From contig KE159535.1 in the NCBI GenBank assembly GCA_000403215.2, positions 107,213 through 159,621 of the forward strand: a stretch of 52,409 bases of DNA. Reading direction: 5' to 3'. This document shows positions 1-7,549 of the stretch, piece after piece (the stretch's first letter is position 1; every line of letters begins with the position of its first letter). The notes beneath the pieces are model-generated. The model ran no database searches and was not told where the DNA came from. It saw only the letters and a list, made by a program, of their open reading frames with translations. The stretch comes from Lachnospiraceae bacterium A4 (lineage in GTDB: Bacteria; Bacillota; Clostridia; Lachnospirales; Lachnospiraceae). The position numbers were made by a program, and so were the translations under genes.

Positions 1-75
1 AACAAAAATGTTTTCCGGGATATGGAGGAAAGCAAAAAAGAAGAACATGAAAAAAGAGCGGAAATTCGGGCTTAA
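1..75 (+). CDS. C-terminal end of an unidentified protein (partial)
   Basis: A plus-strand frame enters from outside the window and stops at TAA 73-75, giving 24 residues that are highly charged (runs of E, K and R). Nothing in it identifies a family. It lies where the methyltransferase frame on the other strand stops making sense, so it may belong to the DNA that broke the methyltransferase. It is equally possible that this open stretch is accidental. Confidence 0.25.
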   Translation, partial: NKNVFRDMEESKKEEHEKRAEIRA

Positions 76-90
76 AGAGTTTCCGAGACC

Positions 91-489
91 GCTCATATCT
101 GCATATGGAGGATGAGTACAAATCAAATTTATACTACAATCTTTAATAAATGATAGTGTTCTTGCATTCCCTTCTCTGGTAAACACTTTAGAAATTTCCG
201 AACCGGTGAAATGAAGATTTGAATTAGACAATTTAATAGAATCCGGATTTATATCAACACCAATAGCATTTCTACCTAACAGTTTCGCTTCAATCAGTGT
301 TGTTCCACTCCCTAAAAACTGATCCAATATCCAATCATTTTTCTTGGAATATCGTAAGATTAAATTTCTTGGCACGTATGGCGACCAATTACCTCGGTAT
401 TTTCCAGAGTGCGTCGCCCATTTTCCCCTATCTGGAAACGACCAGATGGTAGTATCTTCTAGTTTAAAATTTTCAGGATAATACCTTAT
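91..489 (-). pseudogene. DNA methyltransferase fragment (N6_N4_Mtase type)
   Basis: Minus-strand translation gives the N-terminal half of an adenine/N4-cytosine DNA methyltransferase. It has a W-SFPDRGKWATH stretch, the SAM-binding motif FLGSGTT (about 80 residues in), and a catalytic-type THPPY motif at 103-117 in place of DPPY. After HPPYAD the frame no longer resembles the family, so the target-recognition and C-terminal parts are missing. No ATG, GTG or TTG lies in frame near the front. The codon at the right distance from a good AGGAG site (minus strand, about 497-503) is ATA at 487-489, as if an ATG had mutated. Both ends therefore argue for a dead gene, probably once part of a restriction-modification system. 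Confidence 0.7.
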
Positions 490-781
490 AAAAATCTCTC
501 CTTTTATATCATTTTATGACATTATAGCGCATACAAGCTCATCTGTCTATCGCCTATAATTAAAAGAAGTAAAAAATTATAAAATTACATAAAAAGCAAC
601 GGAACATTAATGAAATTACAATGAAATATGAGCATGTAATCAATGATTGTGGAATGTATCTATTACAAAATAATATTTTATATAAAGTCTATAAAAGAAT
701 GGTTCATAAAATAACCACAACGAAAATTTTATCCTTTGAAGATAAGGGCTTACGTGTGAGGTAAAGCTTGTAGGCGAAGTC
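490..781. other. No gene seen
   Basis: AT-rich spacer between the methyltransferase remnant and a small plus-strand frame. It holds the Shine-Dalgarno-like site of the methyltransferase remnant (about 497-503). I see no convincing coding frame, RNA structure or repeat in the rest. Confidence 0.4.
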
Positions 782-988
782 TTGGAACATACGCCTGCGG
801 AAATCTGCGTTTCGCTTGAGTTATCCATCAACTTTGAAGCCGTTACAGCGCATTATGTGAATATTGGGCTTGAACGAAGTGAGAAATTCCTTGACGCATC
901 CTATAACACAGTAGAGAACGCAGAGAGCGTGCAAAAACGTAGTGTTTATGCGGCTTCCCGGCGTTCTTCAATTCCGAAATCGACCTAA
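782..988 (+). CDS. Small uncharacterised frame, probably a gene remnant
   Basis: A 68-residue frame opening with TTG and ending at TAA 986-988. It stays open upstream to a stop at 743-745 with no better start and no ribosome binding site. The composition (GLERSEKFLDASY, then a basic serine-rich tail) looks like the C-terminal piece of a longer protein, but I cannot name the family. Its GC content is higher than that of the spacer before it, which fits a fragment of foreign or older coding DNA. It is convergent with the acetyltransferase that follows. Confidence 0.3.
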   Translation: MEHTPAEICVSLELSINFEAVTAHYVNIGLERSEKFLDASYNTVENAESVQKRSVYAASRRSSIPKST

Positions 989-1004
989 AATCAATTCGTA
1001 TGAA

Positions 1005-1457
1005 CTATAAAATTTCCACTATTTTTGTATAATACACAAACTCACTGTCTCTCTTATACACCGTATACCCCAATTTGGGATAAAAAGAATTGGTGCGAAT
1101 ATTCCAAACAGGCGTGTCAAGATACATTTCTTTTACCTCTGGAAACATTCTTTCAATTTCCCGCATCATATAAACACCATATCCTTTTCTGTGATATTCT
1201 GGACTGATAAATATTCTTCCCACGTGAAGTTTCTCCCCATCCGCAAAAAGAATCGCCGCGCCTATAATAAGTCCGTCAAGCAACAGTTTGTACAGATGAT
1301 TGGTTCTTGCCATCTTTGTGTGAAACTGTACCGACATATACCCGGGAGGTCCTCCTTTGCAAGGTGCCCCTACCGCTGCATCACTGTCAAATGAACGTTT
1401 CGAAATCCCATTGATCACCAAGGCATCTGATGTACTAGCCTTTACGAATTCAAACAT
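1005..1457 (-). CDS. GNAT-family N-acetyltransferase
   Basis: A 150-residue single-domain protein of the usual GNAT length. The acetyl-CoA pyrophosphate loop is visible as SPEYHRKGYG (about residues 86-95; the R-x-G-x-G/A signature). It is preceded by the beta-4 strand LHVGRIFI and followed by an N-x-x-S-FYPKLGY stretch typical of the C-terminal beta hairpin. These enzymes move an acetyl group from acetyl-CoA to an amine; the substrate cannot be read from sequence. The start lies 28 bases after the stop of the upstream RNA helicase gene on the same strand, so the two are probably co-transcribed. Confidence 0.85.
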   Translation of the reverse strand: MFEFVKASTSDALVINGISKRSFDSDAAVGAPCKGGPPGYMSVQFHTKMARTNHLYKLLLDGLIIGAAILFADGEKLHVGRIFISPEYHRKGYGVYMMREIERMFPEVKEMYLDTPVWNIRTNSFYPKLGYTVYKRDSEFVYYTKIVEIL

Positions 1458-1484
1458 TCTGTCTCCCCCATGAAAATAAATACA

Positions 1485-3080
1485 CTATTTCGCATTTGCA
1501 GGCTCGATATTGATCGTCTTCCCTTTTATTTTGACATTTTTCATCGCCGCGAGCACATCCGCTGCGTTCTCCTTGGGCACCTCCACAAAGGTGTACTTAT
1601 CATAGAGGTCAATCGCCCCCACCAGCTTGCCGGGGATATTCGCCTCGCCCGCGATTGCGCCTAGGATATCCTTTGCCTTGACCTTCTGCGCCTTGCCGAT
1701 ATTGATGAAAAGACGCGCCATGCCCTCCTCCTCTGCACCCGTATTGTCAAACGTGTACTCTACGCTGGCGTCACTGCCTTCATTTAACTGTCCCATATAC
1801 AGTTTGAGAAATGCCGCCGCAATGTCCATCGCCGTGTAGTCAGACTCGTTGATCTGTTTCTCGATGGTGTTAATCATTGCAGTCAGATCTTCCTCCTCGA
1901 TTACATTGCCGATTTTGTCCATAACCTTCTCGATTTTAATCTGGTTCACATCGTTGAGGGACGGCACTGGCATCGCATAGATTTTCGTCTTGCAGTAGCG
2001 CATGATGTCCTTTAGCTTGTAGACTTCCTTTCCTTTTACAAAGGTGAAGGAACGCCCTGTCCGCCCTGCGCGCCCTGTCCTGCCTATGCGGTGCACATAA
2101 TACTCATCGTCCTGCGGAATATCATAATTGAATACCGCTTCCACGTCATCCACATCAATACCGCGCGCCGCGACATCTGTCGCGATCAAAATATCGGTCT
2201 TGCCGGTTCGAAAGCTCTTCATCACACGGTCGCGCTGCGCTTGGCTCATATCTCCGTGAAGCCCTTCCGCAAAGTATCCTCTTCCTTTCAAAATCTCTGT
2301 CAGATCATCTACCATCTTCTTTGTATTGCAGAATACCAGCGACAGCTTCGGCTCATAATAATCCAGCAGGCGGCAGAGCACCTCAACCTTATCTTTTCGC
2401 TTTACATCAAGATAATACTGCTCGATTTTGGGCACAGTCAGTTCCTTTTTGACCACCTTAATCATCTTCGCATCCGGCTTCTGATAATTCTTGGTAATAT
2501 CCAGGATTGCCTGCGGCATCGTCGCGGAGAATAAAATCGTCTGCCGTTCCTTGTTTGGAATATACTCAAGCACGGTCTCGATGTCCTCGCGAAATCCCAT
2601 ATTGAGCATCTCATCCGCCTCGTCTAACACGATGGTGTCCACATGGTCACAGCGAATGGTCTTACGGCGCAGATGGTCCATCACGCGCCCCGGCGTACCG
2701 ATGATTATCTGTGTTCCCTTGAGTGCGCGAATCTGCTTGGTGATATCCTGTCCGCCGTAAATTGGCAGCACCTTGACACCGTGCATGTACTTGGCAAGCC
2801 TGCGGATTTCCTCCGCCGCCTGCACTGCAAGCTCTCTCGTCGGGCAGAGAATCAGCGTCTGCGGATGCTTGATTTCTTTTCTGACTTTCTCCAGCACAGG
2901 AATGCCAAACGCCGCCGTCTTTCCAGTTCCCGTCTGCGCCTGCCCAATGATATCTGCGCCGGTCATTGCGATGGGTATCGCCTTGCTCTGTATGGGAGAG
3001 GCCTCCTCAAAGCCCATCTCCTTCACGCCCCGAAGTATCTCAGCGCTTAAATTCAGTTCGTTAAATCGTAAAGTTTCCAT
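1485..3080 (-). CDS. deaD: DEAD-box ATP-dependent RNA helicase (DeaD/CshA type)
   Basis: A 531-residue RNA helicase that remodels structured RNA such as ribosome precursors and mRNA, especially in the cold. The motifs run in order: Q motif with GFEEASPIQ (residues 23-31), motif I AQTGTGKT (48-55), Ia PTRELA, TPGR, motif II DEAD (153-156), motif III SAT (185-187), FCNTKK, ATDVAARGID and motif VI HRIGRTGRAGR. The last ~80 residues match the DbpA/CsdA RNA-binding domain (RLFINIGK, then GAIDLYDKYTFVEV), which directs these helicases to RNA. The length fits the DeaD/CshA group with this C-terminal domain. A perfect hairpin stands 51-80 bases upstream of the start and may regulate it. Confidence 0.95.
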   Translation of the reverse strand: METLRFNELNLSAEILRGVKEMGFEEASPIQSKAIPIAMTGADIIGQAQTGTGKTAAFGIPVLEKVRKEIKHPQTLILCPTRELAVQAAEEIRRLAKYMHGVKVLPIYGGQDITKQIRALKGTQIIIGTPGRVMDHLRRKTIRCDHVDTIVLDEADEMLNMGFREDIETVLEYIPNKERQTILFSATMPQAILDITKNYQKPDAKMIKVVKKELTVPKIEQYYLDVKRKDKVEVLCRLLDYYEPKLSLVFCNTKKMVDDLTEILKGRGYFAEGLHGDMSQAQRDRVMKSFRTGKTDILIATDVAARGIDVDDVEAVFNYDIPQDDEYYVHRIGRTGRAGRTGRSFTFVKGKEVYKLKDIMRYCKTKIYAMPVPSLNDVNQIKIEKVMDKIGNVIEEEDLTAMINTIEKQINESDYTAMDIAAAFLKLYMGQLNEGSDASVEYTFDNTGAEEEGMARLFINIGKAQKVKAKDILGAIAGEANIPGKLVGAIDLYDKYTFVEVPKENAADVLAAMKNVKIKGKTINIEPANAK

Positions 3081-3130
3081 ATATAATACTTTCCTTTCGC
3101 GCCAGTGCGCCTTTTGTTTTTACACACAAC

Positions 3131-3160
3131 GAAAGCGCATGCGTAAAAGCATGCGCTTTC
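3131..3160 (-). promoter_or_regulatory. Perfect 12-bp hairpin in the leader of the RNA helicase gene
   Basis: The arms GAAAGCGCATGC (3131-3142) and GCATGCGCTTTC (3149-3160) are perfect reverse complements around a 6-base loop. The structure lies between the stop of the HD-GYP gene (3241) and the helicase start (3080), both on the minus strand. No T-run follows on the minus strand, so it is not a classic terminator. A 5' leader structure controlling the helicase mRNA is one reading; a weak terminator of the upstream gene is another. Confidence 0.55.
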
Positions 3161-3240
3161 TAATCAACTAATTCATTATATTTTTAAAAAGTCGGAAAGT
3201 CAATATTTATTTGGTATTTTGTTCTGTTTTTATTGCATTT

Positions 3241-4689
3241 CTATTCCGTAATTTTTTGCCCTGAAAGAATGCGCTTGATTTCCGATTTCACATAAGTGGG
3301 CTTATAGGGCCGCACGATATATCCTGCTGCGCCGGCTTTGCGGCAGCGCGCGACAAGACTTTTGTCATAGCTGTCTATGACAAAGAGGACGGGCACTGTA
3401 TTTCCTATTAAATCCCGAATCTTGGCAGACGCGTCAATGCCGTTCATCTCAGGCATATCCATGTCAAGTATCACCAGATCGGGCTCTGGCTGGCGCTTTA
3501 ATTGCAGCAATGCCTGTCCTACCGAAGTCAGCATACTCAGCTCGTATACATTTTGCAGAAATCCGCGAAAGGTCTGTAAATTAATCAGCATATCATCAAT
3601 AATCATAATGCGGTACTTTTTGAATGGCGTGAGCATCTTGCGGCGCTCAGACTCCTCCGCGCAGGGGTCCATGATCTCTTCATTGACGCCATGCAAAATC
3701 GTCAAATTAAAATTTTTCTGGTCGAGCATATCCATCATTGTGCCGTCCAGAAGTCTCAGCAGCGGCCGTAAATTACGGTTTCCCTTATTTTCTACAATAA
3801 TTCCCTGCCGCCCGTCTGACAACTCCACCTGCGTTCCCTTGGGATAAAATGGGACGTACAATAACAGCGCCTCCACCACCTGCCTGTCAAACATAATGCC
3901 GCCCGCGCCCATCAGAAACTCACACGCCTCAAACGGGGAGTACGGATTCTTGTACGGACGCCGTGACACCAGCGCATCATACACATCCGCCACATGCAGT
4001 ATTTTGGTGAAAATCGTCATATTGTCACCGTAGATGCCCTGCGGATAACCGCTGCCGTCCACATTCTCATGATGATACAGCACTGCCGCCTTCACCTGCG
4101 CGGAGATATCCCAGCGCTCCTTGATCATCTCATAGGAGAGTGTTGCATGTTGTTTCATAACCTCATACTCGTCATTGGTCAGACGCGCCGGCTTGTTCAA
4201 AATCTCCGGCGGAATCACGAGCTTGCCAAGGTCGTGAAGAAGCCCCGCCATCACCAACTGTTCGAGCGAAGCCTCGTTCATTTTCAACCCAAACCCAATA
4301 ATGCACGCCAGCACTGCCACATTGACGGAATGCGCGTAAGTATATCCGTCAAAACACCGCAAATCCGTCAAATCCAGTGACAGCACTCCCTTGTGCAGCA
4401 CCTGGGACACAATCTTCTTCGCCACCTCCTTACAGCCGTCAACATCGCTGTTGCGGACAGTCACAAGTCCTTCTGTCCGCAAGTCCGGGCTGATCACCGG
4501 CTCGATCTCAATATCCTCCGACAGATCATCATTGATATAAACGCCGTTAAATCCATATTCATTGAGCTTTTTGATATAAAACTTTGACAAGGTGCTGCCG
4601 CTGCATATCAGTGTATGTCCGTCGGCATCGTACATGTTGTAAGCCAGACACATGCCTGGTTTCGCATCACTCATCCTGATGTACCGCAT
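3241..4689 (-). CDS. HD-GYP domain phosphodiesterase with C-terminal receiver domain
   Basis: A 482-residue protein with three parts. The N-terminal segment (about 1-75) is of the kind that often precedes HD-GYP. The HD-GYP domain (about 110-310) shows LLHDLGK, KHA/QHA-type metal ligands, HHENVDGSGYP and HVADVYDALVSRRPYK. The C-terminal CheY-like receiver (about 360-480) shows the acidic pair IIDD, phospho-acceptor LDMDMPEMNG and conserved lysine VRPYKP. HD-GYP proteins hydrolyse cyclic-di-GMP. I chose ATG 4689 because GGAG lies 10 bases upstream; a longer frame to 4749 opens with TTG and lacks such a site. The receiver at the C-terminus is the reverse of the common RpfG-like order. Confidence 0.9.
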   Translation of the reverse strand: MRYIRMSDAKPGMCLAYNMYDADGHTLICSGSTLSKFYIKKLNEYGFNGVYINDDLSEDIEIEPVISPDLRTEGLVTVRNSDVDGCKEVAKKIVSQVLHKGVLSLDLTDLRCFDGYTYAHSVNVAVLACIIGFGLKMNEASLEQLVMAGLLHDLGKLVIPPEILNKPARLTNDEYEVMKQHATLSYEMIKERWDISAQVKAAVLYHHENVDGSGYPQGIYGDNMTIFTKILHVADVYDALVSRRPYKNPYSPFEACEFLMGAGGIMFDRQVVEALLLYVPFYPKGTQVELSDGRQGIIVENKGNRNLRPLLRLLDGTMMDMLDQKNFNLTILHGVNEEIMDPCAEESERRKMLTPFKKYRIMIIDDMLINLQTFRGFLQNVYELSMLTSVGQALLQLKRQPEPDLVILDMDMPEMNGIDASAKIRDLIGNTVPVLFVIDSYDKSLVARCRKAGAAGYIVRPYKPTYVKSEIKRILSGQKITE

Positions 4690-4942
4690 AATTTTTTTAC
4701 TCCATTGTATCTGTGCACTCTTTGCACGCGCTCTCTCATCTGTATACAAATCTGCACACTATTTTATAAATCGTTCTCTATTGCAGATAATAATAAAAGT
4801 ATATCGAAAAAAGAAGGCAAAATCAACTAAAACAAGACTTTTTGATGATTTCTCCCTTGCATAATCCCCCATATTGATTTAAACTTAGGAAATATTGAGC
4901 AAGCACTTTTCCAGAAACTGCTGCCACAGACGAGGTACCAAT

Positions 4943-6025
4943 ATGCAAACGAAAAGGCAAATAAAAAGAATTTCACTCTACAATGAATTTCACTGCACCG
5001 GCGCCGCGTGCCCGGTCAATTGCTGCCGCGGCTGGAAAGTTCCCATCGACCGCAGCATGTACTTAAAATATTTAAAAGAAAAAGGCTTCTTTGGCTTCCT
5101 GCTGCGCTGCGCAATCCATCAAAGCGGCGATATTACCGCCTTTCGAAGCACACTGCACGGCTGCCCGTTCTGGGGATTTGACCGCCTGTGCAGAATGCAG
5201 AAAAAGCGCGGTACAGACTATATGCCCGCCGTGTGTATCCAGTTTCCGCGCCAGCTCTACAACCTTGACTTTTTCTGCGAGGAGACGCTCTACCTTGCCT
5301 GCCCCGAGGCGGCAAGGCTTTTTCTGGTGTCCGTCTCTGAGCACAAACCTTTTGACTTTACTGTGACTGAGGATATCCCCGCATACGAGGTCAACACGAC
5401 CAATGATGACAGGGAATTTCTCGATTATCTGCTGCGCTCACGGGACGAACTTGCCGCGCTGCTACATGGCAAAACTGCCTTTGACAGCATGGCAGTCCTC
5501 GATTATGGGCGCGACGCGCAAAATGCCTGCCTCCACCAGACACCACTCCCCAGCCCGCTGGACTACACTTCTGACAAGCGCTATCCAATGCAAATAAAAC
5601 AGCTCAACACCCTTTTTTACAAAGGCTTTTACCACCCAAGCCTGCGGACGGTGCTGCCCTTTCTGAATCAGTTATGCCAGAAATATATCCGCACCTTCTA
5701 TCGCCTGAGCCAGCGCAATCCCGCTGCCGCCGACAAAAAACTTGCGCAGTTAAAGCAAAACCTGTATCAAAAACTGCCAAATCTCGACGAGTTCTTGCAG
5801 CAGTATTATGTGTATTATCTTTATACAAATTTTTTGGATATCTTTGAGGATTACAGCTTCTCGAAACATTTGCTGCTCGGAATTGCCAAAGCGCACATGC
5901 TCTGGGTCTTTATTGCGCTGTATGCCGAGCATAAAAAGCAGCTTACGACAGATGAGCTTGCAAAGATTATCGCGGTGTATGAGCGGAGAGCGCCTCAGAT
6001 TGAGGACGCGCTCAAGCTATTGTGA
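4943..6025 (+). CDS. FliB-like putative flagellin lysine N-methylase
   Basis: A 360-residue protein with the FliB-family N-terminal signature: an F-x-C-x-G-x-x-C-x-x-x-CC-x-GW-x-x-x-ID pattern at about residues 16-36, then further cysteines (CRMQ, AVCIQFPRQ, CEETLYLACPEA) that in this family are thought to bind a metal or Fe-S centre. Family members methylate lysines of flagellin, although many FliB-like proteins sit far from flagellar genes, as here. ATG 4943 has GAGG 8 bases upstream and gives the normal family N-terminus; a TTG at 4895 would add 16 residues without similarity. The 3' end overlaps the convergent gene by 9 bases. Confidence 0.75.
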   Translation: MQTKRQIKRISLYNEFHCTGAACPVNCCRGWKVPIDRSMYLKYLKEKGFFGFLLRCAIHQSGDITAFRSTLHGCPFWGFDRLCRMQKKRGTDYMPAVCIQFPRQLYNLDFFCEETLYLACPEAARLFLVSVSEHKPFDFTVTEDIPAYEVNTTNDDREFLDYLLRSRDELAALLHGKTAFDSMAVLDYGRDAQNACLHQTPLPSPLDYTSDKRYPMQIKQLNTLFYKGFYHPSLRTVLPFLNQLCQKYIRTFYRLSQRNPAAADKKLAQLKQNLYQKLPNLDEFLQQYYVYYLYTNFLDIFEDYSFSKHLLLGIAKAHMLWVFIALYAEHKKQLTTDELAKIIAVYERRAPQIEDALKLL

Positions 6026-6637
6026 AAATATGACGGTCTCTTTTAATGGAAACGAAAGCGCCTCCTCCCCCCATGGCATTGCAAGGTAAACCATATCCTT
6101 CGATGTCTTTTCATCAACAAAAAACGCCTCTGCCTCTGCGAACTGTTCATCCCAATCCGCAGAGGGAACTACGCGGAGTAAATGTCTCTCCATTGTGCCC
6201 TTTTGTATATCCAAAATATTGAGTTCACCATATGCAAAATACCGTCTGCCATCTGCATCTGTGCAGGCCTCCTCCAAATACCAAGGGCCCACACTTGCAG
6301 GCAGCGCCTGAACCAAGAACGTCTCATTGTCTGCAAAAGCATAACTCGCCCCCTCTCCACAGCGGTATCCAGACTCATACACCAGCTTTAACCCACCGTC
6401 TTCTATTCTGAATAAACAATATGCCTCCTCGCTCTCCCCTGAGTAGTATGCAAACAACAGATATTTCTCTGATAATGACATCCATAAGCTTCCGCCGCCA
6501 TACCCCGCTGACGGATATGGAACCAGAAAAGTCTGTCCTGCGTCCGCACAGGAATAGAGTGTGAGACAAATCTCCTCTTTATCCTCTAACACAATCCTGC
6601 GCCCGTCGTTCAATATTATCCACTGCCCCGACTTCAT
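6017..6637 (-). CDS. Hypothetical cytosolic protein
   Basis: A 206-residue acidic protein without signal peptide or membrane segments. It has many short beta-like stretches (WIILNDGRRIVLED, YLLFAYYSG, YCLFRIEDGGLKLVYESG), as in a small beta-propeller-like or DUF-type protein; I do not recognise the family. ATG 6637 is preceded by a strong GGAGGAGAG site five bases upstream, so an earlier in-frame ATG (6655) is unlikely. It begins directly after the stop of the small membrane gene upstream (6639), which suggests translational coupling. Confidence 0.6.
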   Translation of the reverse strand: MKSGQWIILNDGRRIVLEDKEEICLTLYSCADAGQTFLVPYPSAGYGGGSLWMSLSEKYLLFAYYSGESEEAYCLFRIEDGGLKLVYESGYRCGEGASYAFADNETFLVQALPASVGPWYLEEACTDADGRRYFAYGELNILDIQKGTMERHLLRVVPSADWDEQFAEAEAFFVDEKTSKDMVYLAMPWGEEALSFPLKETVIFSQ

Positions 6638-6638
6638 T

Positions 6639-6896
6639 TTATCTCTCCTCCCCACTGGAAACCTCTCTTCTCAATTGCCCCTTCCCGCACGCAGCGGCAA
6701 GCAGGCTAACCATATACACCAACCCCAAAAGCCCGAAACCCATCATCGCGTATCCCACGCCTGCCAGCGAGCCAGATAACTCATAGACTGACAAGGTGAT
6801 TGCCAGCGCGTGCAGACTGTCGCCAAACGACGATACCAACGCAGCCAGACCAGAAGCCGAAACGATTTGTTCTTTAATAATCTCATATGTATCCAT
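6639..6896 (-). CDS. Small membrane protein of unknown function
   Basis: An 85-residue protein with two hydrophobic segments (around ALAITLSVYELSGSLAGVGYAMM and LLGLVYMVSLLAAA) and a charged C-terminal tail ending GEER. ATG 6896 is the most likely start because the residues before it look like leader DNA, but no well-spaced ribosome binding site supports any of the candidate starts (6944, 6902, 6896). It lies immediately before the 206-residue unknown gene on the same strand. A broken transporter or a genuine small gene are both possible. Confidence 0.45.
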   Translation of the reverse strand: MDTYEIIKEQIVSASGLAALVSSFGDSLHALAITLSVYELSGSLAGVGYAMMGFGLLGLVYMVSLLAAACGKGQLRREVSSGEER

Positions 6897-7004
6897 TCCT
6901 CTCATTGAAAAGACAGTACACTGCTTCGAAAACAGGCAAGTCATTCATTTCGGTATTTTGAAATCAGTATACCAATTAACAGCATATGCCAAGTATACAC
7001 CCAG

Positions 7005-7014
7005 AATTTCTATA
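7005..7014. repeat. 10-bp target duplication, left copy
   Basis: AATTTCTATA stands directly outside the left end of the ISAs1-type element and recurs exactly outside the right end (9026-9035). Ten-base duplications are within the 8-10 bp range known for this family. Confidence 0.9.
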
Positions 7015-7032
7015 CAGGGTTGTTTCACGAAG
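7015..7032 (+). repeat. Terminal inverted repeat, left end
   Basis: CAGGGTTGTTTCACGAAG, the exact reverse complement of 9008-9025. Confidence 0.92.
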
Positions 7033-7064
7033 AATAATTGAAACTAATAGACACGGCATTTTTA

Positions 7065-7112
7065 CGAGGGATATGGAAGCTATACATATTTTCCATATCC
7101 CTCGACTTTTTC
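7065..7112 (+). terminator. Strong hairpin terminator inside the left end of the ISAs1 element
   Basis: CGAGGGATATGGAA (7065-7078) pairs perfectly with TTCCATATCCCTCG (7091-7104), a 14-bp stem with a 12-base loop, followed by ACTTTTTC. It would stop transcription entering the element from outside, a known way in which IS elements limit transposase expression. Confidence 0.8.
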
Positions 7113-7177
7113 GCCCTGTAGAGGTATAATATTTATATAATATAGGTATATGCTACCTATATAGAAAGGAGGATATT

Positions 7178-7549
7178 ATGACAGCAGCAGAAAAAAGATA
7201 CCCGGATTGGGTGCAGGAGCAGCGGACACGGGGAACTACAGTGAAAAAGAAAGGGGATACCTATTATCTCTATAAGCGGACATCCAGGCGCGTCCCCGGA
7301 AAGAAATACCCCCAGCCGGTAGATACCTATATTGGTATCATCACACCAGAAGGGGTCATAAAAAGCGGAAAGAAAAAAATATCCCTGAGCAGGCGTATGT
7401 ATAAAGAACACGGAGTGGGGCTGCAGGAACTGCAGGTGCTGAAAAGCATTTACCTGCTGTACATTGGAAAAGAAAGGGCGGTATCAAAGATCAGCCCGGA
7501 ACAGGAACAGTTGTTGGGAAAAACGGGAGTGGACCTTTCCATGTGCTGA
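7178..7549 (+). CDS. IS accessory protein or N-terminal part of the transposase
   Basis: A 123-residue basic protein opening at ATG 7178 after AAAGGAGG, ending at TGA 7547-7549. The pattern KKGDTYYLYKRTSR followed by a short YIG-I-TPEGVI stretch resembles the small N-terminal module seen in front of several clostridial transposases. It overlaps the transposase frame (7464-8834) in a different phase. The two could be made as a fusion by ribosomal frameshifting in the overlap, or separately. The role is inferred only from position and composition. Confidence 0.7.
   Translation: MTAAEKRYPDWVQEQRTRGTTVKKKGDTYYLYKRTSRRVPGKKYPQPVDTYIGIITPEGVIKSGKKKISLSRRMYKEHGVGLQELQVLKSIYLLYIGKERAVSKISPEQEQLLGKTGVDLSMC

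Noticed and set aside
640-831. 63-aa minus-strand frame in the left spacer
   Set aside because: No family resemblance, no ribosome binding site, and it overlaps a better plus-strand frame.
4690-4749. 20-residue N-terminal extension of the HD-GYP protein
   Set aside because: It opens with TTG without a ribosome binding site, whereas ATG 4689 has one.
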